From: Phaeospirillum sp.
Lineage (GTDB): Bacteria > Pseudomonadota > Alphaproteobacteria > Rhodospirillales > Magnetospirillaceae
Assembly: GCA_030651575.1 (NCBI GenBank)
Contig: JAUSFB010000032.1
Span: 582,001 to 646,000, forward strand
Direction of reading: 5' to 3'
DNA: 64,000 nt
Shown here piece by piece: positions 46,488 through 55,661 of this stretch. Every line of letters starts with the position of its first letter. Position 1 is the stretch's first letter. The notes below the pieces were generated by a model. The model was not told the origin of the DNA, ran no database searches, and saw nothing but the letters and a program-made list of their open reading frames with translations. Made by a program: the position numbers and the translations under genes.

Positions 46488-47579
46488 CTAAACCAAACCG
46501 ACAAGACCCGCCAGTCGGCGAACCCCTTCGAAACCAGCCCCGACCAAGGCGATCAATCCGATCAGCATCACCAGCAGGAACGCTGCCAGCGACAACCGGT
46601 TGTCGATGAAGAAATGGATCACGGCCAGGTGCCACCGCTCGCCCCAGGCCCGATCGCCATAGAGCATGCGGTCCAGCTGGCTTTCCTTTTGTCGCAGCCG
46701 CTCGTCGGTGACGGGGGCCATGCTGGAGGCGTTGCTGGTCTGCCAGGCGAACAGCCGCGCCATGGCCTTGTCGCGCGGCAACCGCCCGCCGATCGTCTCG
46801 CCGGCCTTGGCGGCGATCGCCACATGGCGGTCGATGAATTCCTCGGTGAAGTCGAGATGGGCCTGCGCCGCCGCCGATTTTGGGGCGTAAACGCAAACCG
46901 GCAGACGGGACGTCGCCGCCTCGATCACCATGTTGTCGCGGGGAATTTCGGCCTTGTAAACGGTGCCGCCAAGCCGCGAACGGATCAGTTCATTGATCTT
47001 GCGGGTGGTTTTGGTCTTGTCGTGGATGGTGAACAAGACGCCCTGCAACAGCAGATTCTTGTTCAGCCCCTCCTGCACGTACTTGATCGAGGGCAGGGTC
47101 CGGAGCAACCCGTCATTGGCGTAGGGCGTGGCGGTCACCGGAATGATCACGGCATGAGCCGAGGCCAGGGCGTTGATGGGCAAAATCCCCAAAGCCGGCG
47201 GGCAATCCACCACCACGTAATCGCATTCAAGATCGGTATGGGCCAAAATGGTCGACAGCGTGCGCTGCGAGTTCTGCATCTCGGACAGCTTCAGCTCGAT
47301 CCCGGCGAGGCTGTAAGTCGACGGCAGAACCCGGACCCCCTCGAACCCGGTCGGGACAATGACATCCGCCACCGGCACATGGCCGATGAAAAGATCGTAG
47401 ATGCCTTGCTTTATCTTCGGGTCAATTCCCAGGCTCTTGGTCGAATCGCCCTGAGAGTCAAGATCAATCACTACCACCGACTTGCCGAACGCGGCAAGAC
47501 ACACAGCCAGATTGGTGCTGGTGGTGGTCTTTGAAATCCCCCCCTTCTGGTTGAATATGGCGACGATATAAGGCTTCAT
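46488..47579 (-). CDS. ParA/MinD-like ATPase with C-terminal membrane anchor, first gene of the che operon
   Basis: A 363-residue ATPase. The deviant Walker A KGGISKTT (residues 12-19) fits the ParA KGGxxKT pattern; DLDSQGDSTKSLG (switch I) and VVVDCPPALG (Walker B/switch II) follow. Unlike usual ParA/Soj (about 250-290 residues) it carries about 90 extra residues ending in a hydrophobic helix (about 329-350, SLAAFLLVMLIGLIALVGAG). ParA proteins such as ParC and PpfA position chemosensory arrays; a membrane-anchored version in the operon suggests array placement. The start is ATG 47579 (MKPYIVAIFNQKGG). Function is an inference from context. Confidence 0.85.
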   Translation of the reverse strand: MKPYIVAIFNQKGGISKTTTSTNLAVCLAAFGKSVVVIDLDSQGDSTKSLGIDPKIKQGIYDLFIGHVPVADVIVPTGFEGVRVLPSTYSLAGIELKLSEMQNSQRTLSTILAHTDLECDYVVVDCPPALGILPINALASAHAVIIPVTATPYANDGLLRTLPSIKYVQEGLNKNLLLQGVLFTIHDKTKTTRKINELIRSRLGGTVYKAEIPRDNMVIEAATSRLPVCVYAPKSAAAQAHLDFTEEFIDRHVAIAAKAGETIGGRLPRDKAMARLFAWQTSNASSMAPVTDERLRQKESQLDRMLYGDRAWGERWHLAVIHFFIDNRLSLAAFLLVMLIGLIALVGAGFEGVRRLAGLVGLV

Positions 47580-47911
47580 GTCCGCAATTTGTCCATGACG
47601 TTATCTTGGCCAATATTCAAATATGCCAGGAGCATTGCAAAAATCTTCCCTCGAAAAGGCGTAATTACTGCCTTTTGAATCAGTCCTCCACACAGCTGGG
47701 GACCGGGGCCGTCACGACCCTTCCCGTATAGCTTAAGCATAGACGGATTCCCGTTGCAACGAAAGACGCGGGGGAAACTCTGAATTCTCCCGCCCAGTTT
47801 AAACCACCTCCTGGGTTTCATTGAGTCGGCGGAACCTCGGACCGAGTCACCCCGGAAGAATCCCAACCGCTCCATTGCGATCTTTTATCACACATAAAAA
47901 CGTCACCCGCG
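47580..47911. promoter_or_regulatory. 332-bp gap before the ParA-che operon with an operator-like palindrome
   Basis: No convincing gene is present. Arms AAAAGGC (47654-47660) and GCCTTTT (47670-47676) form a 7-bp inverted repeat whose centre contains GTAATTAC, itself a palindrome, 75 bp upstream of the ParA start. A second hairpin pairs GCGGGGGAA (47768-47776) with TTCTCCCGC (47785-47793), one mismatch. The first may be an operator and the second a terminator or leader structure. msrA ends at 47912 and reads away from its own start on the same strand, so the msrA transcript enters this region. Confidence 0.4.
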
Positions 47912-48547
47912 TCACCGGCAGCGCAGTCCAGTCCCGCCAAGACCGCAGTAACCATTTGGATTCTTTGCCAAATACTGCTGATGGTATGGCTCTGCCCAAT
48001 AGAACGCGGCCAATCGACATATTTCGGTGGTGACAGTCCCAAAGCCGGCCTGCGTCAGGACCGCCTGGAAGGCGTCGCGAGAGGCTTCGGCCTCACTCAG
48101 CTGCCGGTCCGAAGCGACATGGATCACCGAACGGTACTGGGTGCCGATATCGTTGCCCTGCCGCATGCCTTGGGTTGGATTATGCCCCTCCCAGAACCGG
48201 CGGAGCATGGCGTCGAAGTCGGTCTCGTCGCTGGCGAAAGCCACCATCACCACCTCGGCATGGCCGGTGCGGGCAGTGCAGACGTCTTCGTAACTGGGAT
48301 TGACCGTAAAACCGCCAGCATAGCCGACCGAGGTGGAATAAACCCCCGGCGCCGTCCAGAACAGTTTTTCCGCCCCCCAGAAGCACCCCATGCCAAAGAC
48401 GGCCACCTCCACCCCCGCCGGAAAAGGCGGCTTGAGATGCGTCCCCAACACCGCGTGGCGCTCGGGCGTCGCCACCTCCCGATCACGATCGGGCAGCGCC
48501 TCGGACGCCGTCACCATCACTGTCTTGCTTGGTCCCCACAAAGACAT
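47912..48547 (-). CDS. msrA: Peptide-methionine (S)-S-oxide reductase MsrA
   Basis: A 211-residue MsrA. The catalytic GCFWGAE motif is at about residues 54-60, followed by [22 protein letters not shown] and a C-terminal [12 protein letters not shown] with two potential resolving cysteines. It reduces methionine-S-sulfoxide in oxidised proteins with thioredoxin. GGGAGG lies seven bases before the ATG. It is probably a monocistronic repair gene. Confidence 0.95.
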   Translation of the reverse strand: MSLWGPSKTVMVTASEALPDRDREVATPERHAVLGTHLKPPFPAGVEVAVFGMGCFWGAEKLFWTAPGVYSTSVGYAGGFTVNPSYEDVCTARTGHAEVVMVAFASDETDFDAMLRRFWEGHNPTQGMRQGNDIGTQYRSVIHVASDRQLSEAEASRDAFQAVLTQAGFGTVTTEICRLAAFYWAEPYHQQYLAKNPNGYCGLGGTGLRCR

Positions 48548-48596
48548 CGCCGGTCCTCCCGTCTGGATTCCTGGGTTCTCATATGGGGACGCGCCG

Positions 48597-48962
48597 TCAC
48601 CGCAACGAGATGGCCGCCAACGCCAAGGCGGCGACCACGGCCAGGGCGCCCAGGAAGATGTCGCGCTGGCGACGGTTGCGCAGGTCCTTCTGCTCGATCC
48701 GCCGTTGCAGCCAGCTGGTCGTCACCTCGACCGCGGCGGCGCCGGCAAAGTCGGTGAACACGCCCTGGACCGAGGCCGGCTCGAACATGCCGTCATTGAA
48801 CTCGTGCAAGATGAAGGTGGTCCACTCGTCGTCGTATTCGACCTGACAGACCCAATCCTGGAGCACCCAGCGCGACTGGACCTTACGCACCGGCTTTTCG
48901 GCGTCCTGGCGATGAAACGAGAGCTGGTTGCCCTCGACCGAAGCGATCCGTGACTCGGCCAT
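48597..48962 (-). CDS. Small membrane-anchored protein of unknown function
   Basis: A 121-residue protein that I do not recognise. Residues 1-95 are soluble ([20 protein letters not shown], then a tryptophan-rich [22 protein letters not shown]) and a C-terminal helix (about 100-120, [18 protein letters not shown]) would anchor it in the membrane with the bulk in the cytoplasm. I chose the ATG at 48962 because GGAGG lies four bases upstream; the frame is open to 49055. It lies 49 bp upstream of msrA on the same strand, so it may share its promoter. Confidence 0.7.
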   Translation of the reverse strand: MAESRIASVEGNQLSFHRQDAEKPVRKVQSRWVLQDWVCQVEYDDEWTTFILHEFNDGMFEPASVQGVFTDFAGAAAVEVTTSWLQRRIEQKDLRNRRQRDIFLGALAVVAALALAAISLR

Positions 48963-49210
48963 GTGGCCTCCATGATGAAAACAAATGCGGGCCGGAAAGA
49001 AGTCTGGCGTATCCAAGTGTAATAATTGTTTCACCCCGTCAGGACAAGTCTTCAAGTTATACGATATTCCATGAGCGGCAACGATACCTCACCAGTCGAA
49101 GGTTCAGCTGATACCGCCAAGCGGTGGAATTCAACCATACGCGTGGCTGTAAAGCCCTCGTTCTCCCTCACTTTCAAGTTTCTCCCCCACTCCATTCGCC
49201 GAGGTGAGCC

Positions 49211-49990
49211 TTGACCCACCAGACACCGGCCTTCCAGGCCCTTTGCCCGATCTTCGCCGATGGTATCGAAGTCCGTCTGGCCGAAAGCCGCGCCGAAGTC
49301 GCCGCCGCCCAACGCATCCGCTACCGCGTCTTCTACGAGGAAATGGGGGCCAGGCCCACCGCCGCCATGCAGGCGCTGGAAATGGATTTCGACGATTACG
49401 ACGCGGTCTGCGACCACCTGCTGGTGCTGACCGAGGGTGAAGTGGTCGGCACCTATCGCCTGATCCGCCGCCACGCCGCCGCCAGCATCGGCCGCTTCTA
49501 CTCGGCCGGCGAGTTTGACCTGTCGCCGTTCCTCGAAACTCCGGGCGAAATTCTGGAGCTGGGCCGCTCTTGCGTCGATGCCCGCTGGCGTCATCGCGGC
49601 ACCTTGCAGGCGCTGTGGCAAGGACTGGCGGCCTATATGGTCGAGATGCGGATTCAGGTCCTGTTCGGTTGCGGCAGCCTGCCCGGAACCGATCCGGCGC
49701 TGCTGGCGCCGCAACTGGCCTATCTGCGCGACAACCACCTTGCCCCCCCCGAACTGCGCGGCCGCGCCCTGCCCCATCGGGACCGCGTCGACTTCGCCGA
49801 CATCACCGCCGCCTGGGAAGCGCGGCGCGTCCTGGCCTCGCTGCCGCCCCTGCTCAAGGGGTACCTCCGGCTGGGCGGCATGATCGGCGACGGCGCCGTC
49901 ATCGATCACCAGTTCAACACCACCGACGTCCTGGTCGTGGTCAATGCCGCCGACATCGCCGGGCGCTACGTCAAGCGGTTCAGCAGTTAG
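49211..49990 (+). CDS. olsB: GNAT-fold N-acyltransferase, OlsB-like (ornithine-lipid synthesis)
   Basis: A 259-residue protein. YRVFYEEMGARP, CDHLLVL, GTYRLIRR, ELGRSCVDARWRHRGTLQALWQGL, LFGCGSLPGTDP and the C-terminal PLLKGYLRLGGMIGDGAVIDHQFNTTDV pattern all match OlsB, which transfers a 3-hydroxyacyl chain from acyl-ACP to ornithine, the first step to lyso-ornithine lipid. A TTG start at 49211 follows GAGGTGAG. No olsA is adjacent. Ornithine lipids replace phospholipids under phosphate starvation, so a PhoB link is plausible, but I see no convincing Pho box before it. Confidence 0.85.
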   Translation: MTHQTPAFQALCPIFADGIEVRLAESRAEVAAAQRIRYRVFYEEMGARPTAAMQALEMDFDDYDAVCDHLLVLTEGEVVGTYRLIRRHAAASIGRFYSAGEFDLSPFLETPGEILELGRSCVDARWRHRGTLQALWQGLAAYMVEMRIQVLFGCGSLPGTDPALLAPQLAYLRDNHLAPPELRGRALPHRDRVDFADITAAWEARRVLASLPPLLKGYLRLGGMIGDGAVIDHQFNTTDVLVVVNAADIAGRYVKRFSS

Positions 49991-49991
49991 C

Positions 49992-50771
49992 TTATTCCGC
50001 GAGCAGGCGGATGTTGTCCAGCATGGCCCGAAAGGCGTCGGGCTTGATCCCGAGGGTGCCGCCAAAGGGAAGATCCAGTGACACGACGAGCAAAAGGGCC
50101 AAGCCGATGACAAAGGCATGGCTCGCGATCACCACCTCGCTTCCCGGCCCAGTGGACAATAGCGCCGAGAAGCACAAGATCACCGTAGCTCCACAGATTA
50201 CCACCACATAGAAGATCCATGGCATACAGGATTGCGCACTGGAAATGCGTGCCCGGCGCAAATCCGCTGATAGATTTACCTGCGTCACCATGTCGTTCAG
50301 CCACATCTGCTCCCTTGGATTGGACGCGGACATCTGGTGGGACAGGGTGAAGAGGTGGCCAAAGATTTGCTTGGTGGCTGGATCTTCCTCCATCCGCCGC
50401 ATGGTGGTCCATTCCTTGTCGATCACCGACTGGGCATAGGCGGCAAGAGCCTCGCCGAACTCGGCGGTCTGAACGCCATCATAGGCTTGCGCATCCCGGT
50501 AAATGCGTTCGAGAACGCTGGCCTCTCTGGCGGTGTCGGCCTCGGCGCGATGAAATTCTCCGATGACCTGAGCGCCGCTCAAGGCCAAGGTCAAGGCAAC
50601 TATGGTCGTCGTCGGCTGACGCAGGATATTTGCCGCCTCGCGGGCGCGTCCGAATATCTGGCCGCTGGGAACCGCGTTCACAATCCATCGGGCCGCCAAG
50701 GCCACAGTCAAGGCGCCGCCGACAAAAATCAGCGCCTGAGCCCAAAGAGGAAACATCAAAACCGTCAACAT
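49992..50771 (-). CDS. DUF4239 (bestrophin-like) membrane protein
   Basis: A 259-residue membrane protein. Hydrophobic helices lie at about 5-28, 57-70, 184-206 and 213-235, with a soluble middle part (AEADTAREASVLERIYRDA, FGEALAAYAQSVIDKEW). This pattern fits DUF4239, a bestrophin-like family of unknown transport function. It converges with the OlsB-like gene, the stops being adjacent. GGAAGGTTTTTGCC precedes the ATG. Confidence 0.78.
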   Translation of the reverse strand: MLTVLMFPLWAQALIFVGGALTVALAARWIVNAVPSGQIFGRAREAANILRQPTTTIVALTLALSGAQVIGEFHRAEADTAREASVLERIYRDAQAYDGVQTAEFGEALAAYAQSVIDKEWTTMRRMEEDPATKQIFGHLFTLSHQMSASNPREQMWLNDMVTQVNLSADLRRARISSAQSCMPWIFYVVVICGATVILCFSALLSTGPGSEVVIASHAFVIGLALLLVVSLDLPFGGTLGIKPDAFRAMLDNIRLLAE

Positions 50772-50950
50772 GGCAAAAACCTTCCTGCCAAAAACCAGGA
50801 GCGTTCCTTATAGCACCGGGAAGTAGGAGGGCAATTTACCATCGCAACATCATAGTCATTCTCGGAAGGCTTTGATTAACAACCGTCCCTCATATACGCC
50901 GGGGCTGGGCATCAATGCCGGAGAGAAAGGGAGCCGGCCGGGCGGTTTCC

Positions 50951-52507
50951 CTACCGCCGCGCCCCCGGGACCGCCTGGGCCAGCGCGGCGAGCAGGCGGG
51001 GAGGATCGACCGGCTTGGAGACATAGCCGTCCATGCCGGCGGCGCGGCACTTGGCATCGTCGCCCTCCAGCACGTCGGCGGTCATGGCGATGATGGGCAC
51101 TCCGGCCATGGCTCCTCCCATGGCGCGGATGCGGCGCGTCGCCTCCAAACCGTCGACGCCGGGCATATGAATATCCATCAAGACCACGTCGAACGCCTCG
51201 CCCAACAGGCGATCAATGGCCTCGGCGCCGTTGCGCGCCAGGGTCACCCGGTGACCCCAGCGACCGAGCAGGGTGCTGGTGAGCTTCTGATTCACCAGAT
51301 TGTCCTCGGCGACCAGGACCGCCAACGGCGACAGTACCGGCAGGACGTCCATCGCCTGAGTCTTCACCCCCACCGAGGTCAGCCCCACCCGTATGGTGAA
51401 CCAAAAGGCGCTGCCCTTGCCCGGCGTGCTGGAAAAGCCGATATCGCCGCCCATCACTTCGACCAGCCGCTTACAGATGGACAGCCCCAGGCCGGTGCCG
51501 CCGAATCGCCGGGTGATGGAAGAATCGGCCTGAACGAATTCGGCGAACAGGGAGGACGCCTCTTCCAGCCCGATGCCGATGCCGCTGTCGATCACCTCAA
51601 AGCGCAGTTTGGCCAGCGAGGCGCCATCCTCCTCCAGCCCGATCCGGACCGTGATGCCGCCACTTTCCGTGAACTTCACGCCATTGCCGATCAGATTGGA
51701 CAGGACTTGGCGCAACCGGGTGGGGTCGCCGACGACATCGCGCGGAACCGACGCCCCCAGCAGGACGACCAGAGTCAGCCCCTTGTCCTGGGCAACAGGA
51801 CGCATCAGGGCGACCGTTTCGTCCACCAGCCGGGACAGGTCGAAATCGGTGGCCTCGATCTTCATCTGACCGGCTTCCAGCTTCGAGAAGTCGAGAATAT
51901 CGTTGATGATGCCCAACAGGCTGTTGGCGGAAGACTGGGCGGTCAGCAGATGGTCGCGCTGTTCGGGGGTCAGCGGGCTGTCCAGCAGCAGATGCAGCAT
52001 GCCCAGCACCCCATTCATGGGGGTACGGATCTCGTGACTCATGGTGGCGAGGAAATTGGCCTTGGCGCGGGCGGCCTCCTCCGCCTTGTCCTTGGCCAGG
52101 ATCAGCATCCGCTCGGCCTGCTTGCGCGTGGTGATGTCGGTATAGGTGGTGACGAAGCCGCCACCGGGCAGCGGAGTGCCGCGAACCTCGATAATGGTTC
52201 CATCGGGGCGTTCGCGCTCGAAGGAATGGAGCGAGACGTTGCGGGCCTTTTCGACCCGCCCGCTCACCAGCTCCTCGACGTCGCCCGGACCATACTCGCC
52301 GCGCGCAGCGTTGAAGCGGATGAAGTCGGCGAACACCGTTCCGGAATGAACCAGATCGGCCGGGAATTCGAGCAGTTCCAGAAAGCGGTTGTTGCAAAGA
52401 ATCAGGTTGAGATCGCGATCGAACACGGTAAAGCCCTGGCCGAACTCCTCGACCGCCTCGATAAGGTGCTTCCACTTGTGCTCGGCCGAGCCCGCGCCGT
52501 GATGCAT
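50951..52507 (-). CDS. PAS hybrid histidine kinase with receiver
   Basis: A 518-residue cytoplasmic protein. A PAS fold of the PAS-7 type ([20 protein letters not shown]) spans about residues 15-130; HisKA has [16 protein letters not shown] (His near 160); HATPase follows ([31 protein letters not shown]); a C-terminal receiver has [13 protein letters not shown] and phospho-Asp in [13 protein letters not shown]. No membrane helix is seen, so it senses a cytoplasmic cue. No HPt or output gene is adjacent; it lies divergently from the hemerythrin gene, with 241 bp between. Confidence 0.9.
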   Translation of the reverse strand: MHHGAGSAEHKWKHLIEAVEEFGQGFTVFDRDLNLILCNNRFLELLEFPADLVHSGTVFADFIRFNAARGEYGPGDVEELVSGRVEKARNVSLHSFERERPDGTIIEVRGTPLPGGGFVTTYTDITTRKQAERMLILAKDKAEEAARAKANFLATMSHEIRTPMNGVLGMLHLLLDSPLTPEQRDHLLTAQSSANSLLGIINDILDFSKLEAGQMKIEATDFDLSRLVDETVALMRPVAQDKGLTLVVLLGASVPRDVVGDPTRLRQVLSNLIGNGVKFTESGGITVRIGLEEDGASLAKLRFEVIDSGIGIGLEEASSLFAEFVQADSSITRRFGGTGLGLSICKRLVEVMGGDIGFSSTPGKGSAFWFTIRVGLTSVGVKTQAMDVLPVLSPLAVLVAEDNLVNQKLTSTLLGRWGHRVTLARNGAEAIDRLLGEAFDVVLMDIHMPGVDGLEATRRIRAMGGAMAGVPIIAMTADVLEGDDAKCRAAGMDGYVSKPVDPPRLLAALAQAVPGARR

Positions 52508-52748
52508 GCTGTCGCACCGCCCCCTTCCGCACCCCGTACCGCGTCAAGGCAGACGAACCCGACCGGAATGGAGCTGTTTCGCGCAGCGGGGATCATAAGC
52601 GTATTTCTACTCTTGCGAAAGCGCCGCATCCATTCCGACGAGAACCGCCGCTATCCTGTTCGTCATAGGACCTGGGCGACACGACATGCAGTCCCCATTT
52701 GCAGGGTGGGACATCCCAATGAAGCCATTCATCGGCTCGGAGGACGCC

Positions 52749-53150
52749 ATGTCGACTTGGACCAACCCCGGCTGGAACAGCCAGAACCCAGAAATCGACG
52801 CCGAACACAAGAAGCTGAATCAGATGGTCTCGTCGCTGGCGGCCGTGGTCCGGAATGATTCCGGCCTGGGGCTGTCCACCGAAGCCATCGACATCCTGAT
52901 CGAGCGGATGAAACTTCACTTCGCCCTGGAGGAACGCAACGCCGCGCGGATCGATTCGGAATCCCGCGACATCTTGCACGAAGATCACACCCTCCTGCTG
53001 GCCCGACTGGATCGGGTCAGGCAGGCCATGACGCTCCGCGATCACAAGGAGGCGACCAGCCGGCTCCAGGCCTTCATCGCCGCGCTCGATAAGCATGACG
53101 CCGAAATCGATATCCCTCTCTTTCGCATGATGGCCATCTCCTCCGCCTGA
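52749..53150 (+). CDS. Hemerythrin-like protein
   Basis: A 133-residue four-helix hemerythrin. The metal ligands are spread over the classical places: EIDAEHKKLNQMV, LHFALEERNA, HEDHTLLLARL and HDAEIDIPLF. It would bind O2 at a di-iron site; bacterial versions act in oxygen sensing, delivery or detoxification. I chose the ATG at 52749 (MSTWTNPGW) because GGAGG lies five bases upstream; in-frame starts at 52686 and 52719 lack that. The motif HFALEE differs from the usual HFxxEE-M-x-YP pattern, so the family branch is unusual. Confidence 0.8.
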   Translation: MSTWTNPGWNSQNPEIDAEHKKLNQMVSSLAAVVRNDSGLGLSTEAIDILIERMKLHFALEERNAARIDSESRDILHEDHTLLLARLDRVRQAMTLRDHKEATSRLQAFIAALDKHDAEIDIPLFRMMAISSA

Positions 53151-53244
53151 TCACGCGGCGTCTATGGCTTTCAGACTGGTCGTGATATTCTTCATGCGCC
53201 CGGTGGATCAAAGGCAGCCGCCGAAGCGTTGGGGCGCGGTCACG

Positions 53245-55614
53245 ATGATAGCCAATCCGACTTCGACAGCAGAGGCCTCCCTTGCCGCATTCGGAAAGCT
53301 CGTCTTTTGGGCTGCCGCACTGTGGACTGGGGCGGTGCTGCTCTCATTCTGGCTTGGAGCCGCGAATGAACAGCGCCAGGCCCTCGATCTGGCCACGCAC
53401 GAGGCGCGATCCAATGTCCTGACCGATATCGGTTTCCGGCAATGGGCTAGTTCCCATGGCGGCGTCTACGTCCCTCCCGACGCGGAGACCCCCCCCAATC
53501 CTTACCTGAACGTCCCCGACCGCGACGTCGTGACCACGACGGGCAAGAAACTTACCCTGATGAACCCCGCTTATATGCTGCGGCAACTGATGCAGCGGGG
53601 CTTCGTCGCACGCGGCCGGATTACCAGCGCGAGACCGCTCAACCCCGACAATGCGCCGGATGAGTGGGAGGCGGCCGCCCTAGCCCGCCTGGATGCCGGA
53701 GCGAGCGAGGTTGCCGAGACCGTCACCGTCGACGGCCAGCCGGCCATGCGGTTGATGCTGCCGATCCGGGTCGAGGCCGGCTGCCTCAAATGCCACGGCC
53801 ATCAAGGCTACAAGGTCGGCGATCTGCGGGGCGGCATCAACGTCACCGTACCCATGGCGCCATTCACGACGATCATGCGGACCGAAACCTGGCGGCTGGC
53901 GATCGGGCACGGCCTGATCTGGCTGTTCGTGTTGATCGGAATCGGCTTGGTCGCAAAGGGCGGCCAGACCCGGATCCTGCGTCAGAAGGACGTGGAACGC
54001 AGACTGCTGATCACCCAGTTTTCGGTCAACCGGGCGGATGACGCCATCTACTGGCTGACTCCGTCCGGACAGATCTCTTACGTCAACGACGCCGCCTGCG
54101 CGCTCTTGGGCTACGACCATGCCGAGTTGCTGCGGATGCACGCCGCCGACCTCAACCCCTGTCATCCAAGGGAGAGGTGGGAAGCACACTGGGACGACCT
54201 CAAGCAACGCGGCTCCCTCCGCTTCGAGACCGAACTTCGATGCAAGGACGGCTCGTTGCTTCCGGTGGAGATCTCCGCCAACTTTCTGTCCTACGGATCG
54301 GAACAGTTCGACGTCGCCTTTGTCCGCGACATGCGCGATCACAAGGCCGCCGAGGCCCAGATCACGCATCTCAAGGATGTTTACGCCGCCCTCAGCCAGA
54401 CCAATCAATCCATCGTCCGCTGCCGGAACCGCCAGGACCTTTTCGACTCCATCGTCAAGATCGCGGTTGATTTCGGCCATTTCCGCATGGCTTGGATCGG
54501 CTTTCCCGATGAAAAGACCAAGGCGGTTCATCCCATGGCCTGGGCCGGCGAAGGAAGCGACTATCTCGACGGACTGATAATCTCCACCGATGCCGACAGC
54601 CCCTATGGTCAGGGGCCGACCGGGCGGGCCATCCGTACCGGCGAGCATTGCATCATCGAAAGATTCGCCAGTTCGCCGAGCACGATGCCGTGGCATCAGC
54701 GCGCGGCGGCTTGCGGCTTCAAATCCTCGGCGGCCTTCCCCCTCTTCAACCAGGGCCGCACCGTGGGGGCCTTGACCATTTACTCCGGGGAAGAGGACTT
54801 CTTTACCCCCGATCTTATCGGCCTGCTGAAGGAGATGGCCTTTGATATCTCCTTTGCCCTGGACGGCATGGACCTGGAAGCCAGCCACCGCCGGCAGGAA
54901 GAGGAATTGCGGGAGATGGTCGAGCGGCTGACCGTCTCGAACACCGAGTTGGAACGCTTCGCCTACGTCGCCTCCCACGATCTGCAAGAGCCGCTGCGAA
55001 CCATTGTCGCCTTCACTCAATTGGTCGAACGCGGCATGGGAACGACGCTGCCGGCCACCGAGCGGGAGAATTTCGCCTTCGTCATCGATGCCGCCAAGCG
55101 CATGCATCTGCTGATCCAAGATCTACTGGCATTCTCGCGAATTTCATCCAAGGGCGCTGCGTTCTCGCGGGTTTCGCTGCGAGACGCCTGCGCCGCCGCC
55201 ATCGACAATCTCCGAGAATCCATCTCGGACAGTGGCGCCGAAGTCACGGTCGGCGAACTGCCCGAGGTCATGGGAGACGGCGTTCAGCTCATGCAGGTGT
55301 TTCAGAACCTGATCGGCAACGCCGTCAAGTTCCGCTATGCCGACCGCCTCCCCCAGGTCTCGGTCACGGCCGAGTGGAACAACAACGAATGGGTGATCAC
55401 GGTGGCCGACAACGGCATCGGCATCGGAAACACCGAGCAGGACATCTTTGAGATCTTCCGCCGCCTCCATTCCGGGCCGCTTTATCCGGGCAGCGGCGTC
55501 GGACTGGCCATCTGCAAGCGCATCGTCCACCGTCACAACGGCCGGATCTGGGTGGATTCCGCCGAGGGTGCCGGATCAAGCTTTCACTTCTCCCTGCCAG
55601 CCACACTTGGATGA
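53245..55614 (+). CDS. Sensor histidine kinase with periplasmic haem-c (DUF3365/Tll0287-like) domain, PAS and GAF
   Basis: About 789 residues from ATG 53245 (in-frame ATG 53164 also possible). A membrane helix (about 16-40) precedes a periplasmic domain with GCLKCHGHQGYKVGDLRGG, a CxxCH haem-attachment motif at residues 180-184. This fits the Tll0287-like DUF3365 family. A second helix (about 220-240) leads to a PAS domain (ISYVNDAACALLGYDHAEL), GAF (about 385-540), HisKA of the phytochrome type (VASHDLQEPLRTIVAF) and HATPase (NLIGNAVKF, DNGIGI, GVGLAICKRIV). It likely senses redox potential or a gas. No receiver is present. Confidence 0.85.
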   Translation: MIANPTSTAEASLAAFGKLVFWAAALWTGAVLLSFWLGAANEQRQALDLATHEARSNVLTDIGFRQWASSHGGVYVPPDAETPPNPYLNVPDRDVVTTTGKKLTLMNPAYMLRQLMQRGFVARGRITSARPLNPDNAPDEWEAAALARLDAGASEVAETVTVDGQPAMRLMLPIRVEAGCLKCHGHQGYKVGDLRGGINVTVPMAPFTTIMRTETWRLAIGHGLIWLFVLIGIGLVAKGGQTRILRQKDVERRLLITQFSVNRADDAIYWLTPSGQISYVNDAACALLGYDHAELLRMHAADLNPCHPRERWEAHWDDLKQRGSLRFETELRCKDGSLLPVEISANFLSYGSEQFDVAFVRDMRDHKAAEAQITHLKDVYAALSQTNQSIVRCRNRQDLFDSIVKIAVDFGHFRMAWIGFPDEKTKAVHPMAWAGEGSDYLDGLIISTDADSPYGQGPTGRAIRTGEHCIIERFASSPSTMPWHQRAAACGFKSSAAFPLFNQGRTVGALTIYSGEEDFFTPDLIGLLKEMAFDISFALDGMDLEASHRRQEEELREMVERLTVSNTELERFAYVASHDLQEPLRTIVAFTQLVERGMGTTLPATERENFAFVIDAAKRMHLLIQDLLAFSRISSKGAAFSRVSLRDACAAAIDNLRESISDSGAEVTVGELPEVMGDGVQLMQVFQNLIGNAVKFRYADRLPQVSVTAEWNNNEWVITVADNGIGIGNTEQDIFEIFRRLHSGPLYPGSGVGLAICKRIVHRHNGRIWVDSAEGAGSSFHFSLPATLG

Positions 55615-55661
55615 GCGGCCAGAGGCGTCGGACGCCCGGCCCACCCCGACGGAGGTTCACC

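Noticed and set aside
47576-47875. Minus-strand 99-codon frame ending at the ParA start
   Set aside because: The translation has no recognisable pattern, no good ribosome site and would cover the palindrome and hairpin region; coupling by ATGA is likely chance.
49026-49210. Short plus-strand frame before the OlsB-like gene
   Set aside because: No motif, and it overlaps the promoter region between divergent genes; the acyltransferase start at TTG 49211 has its own ribosome site.
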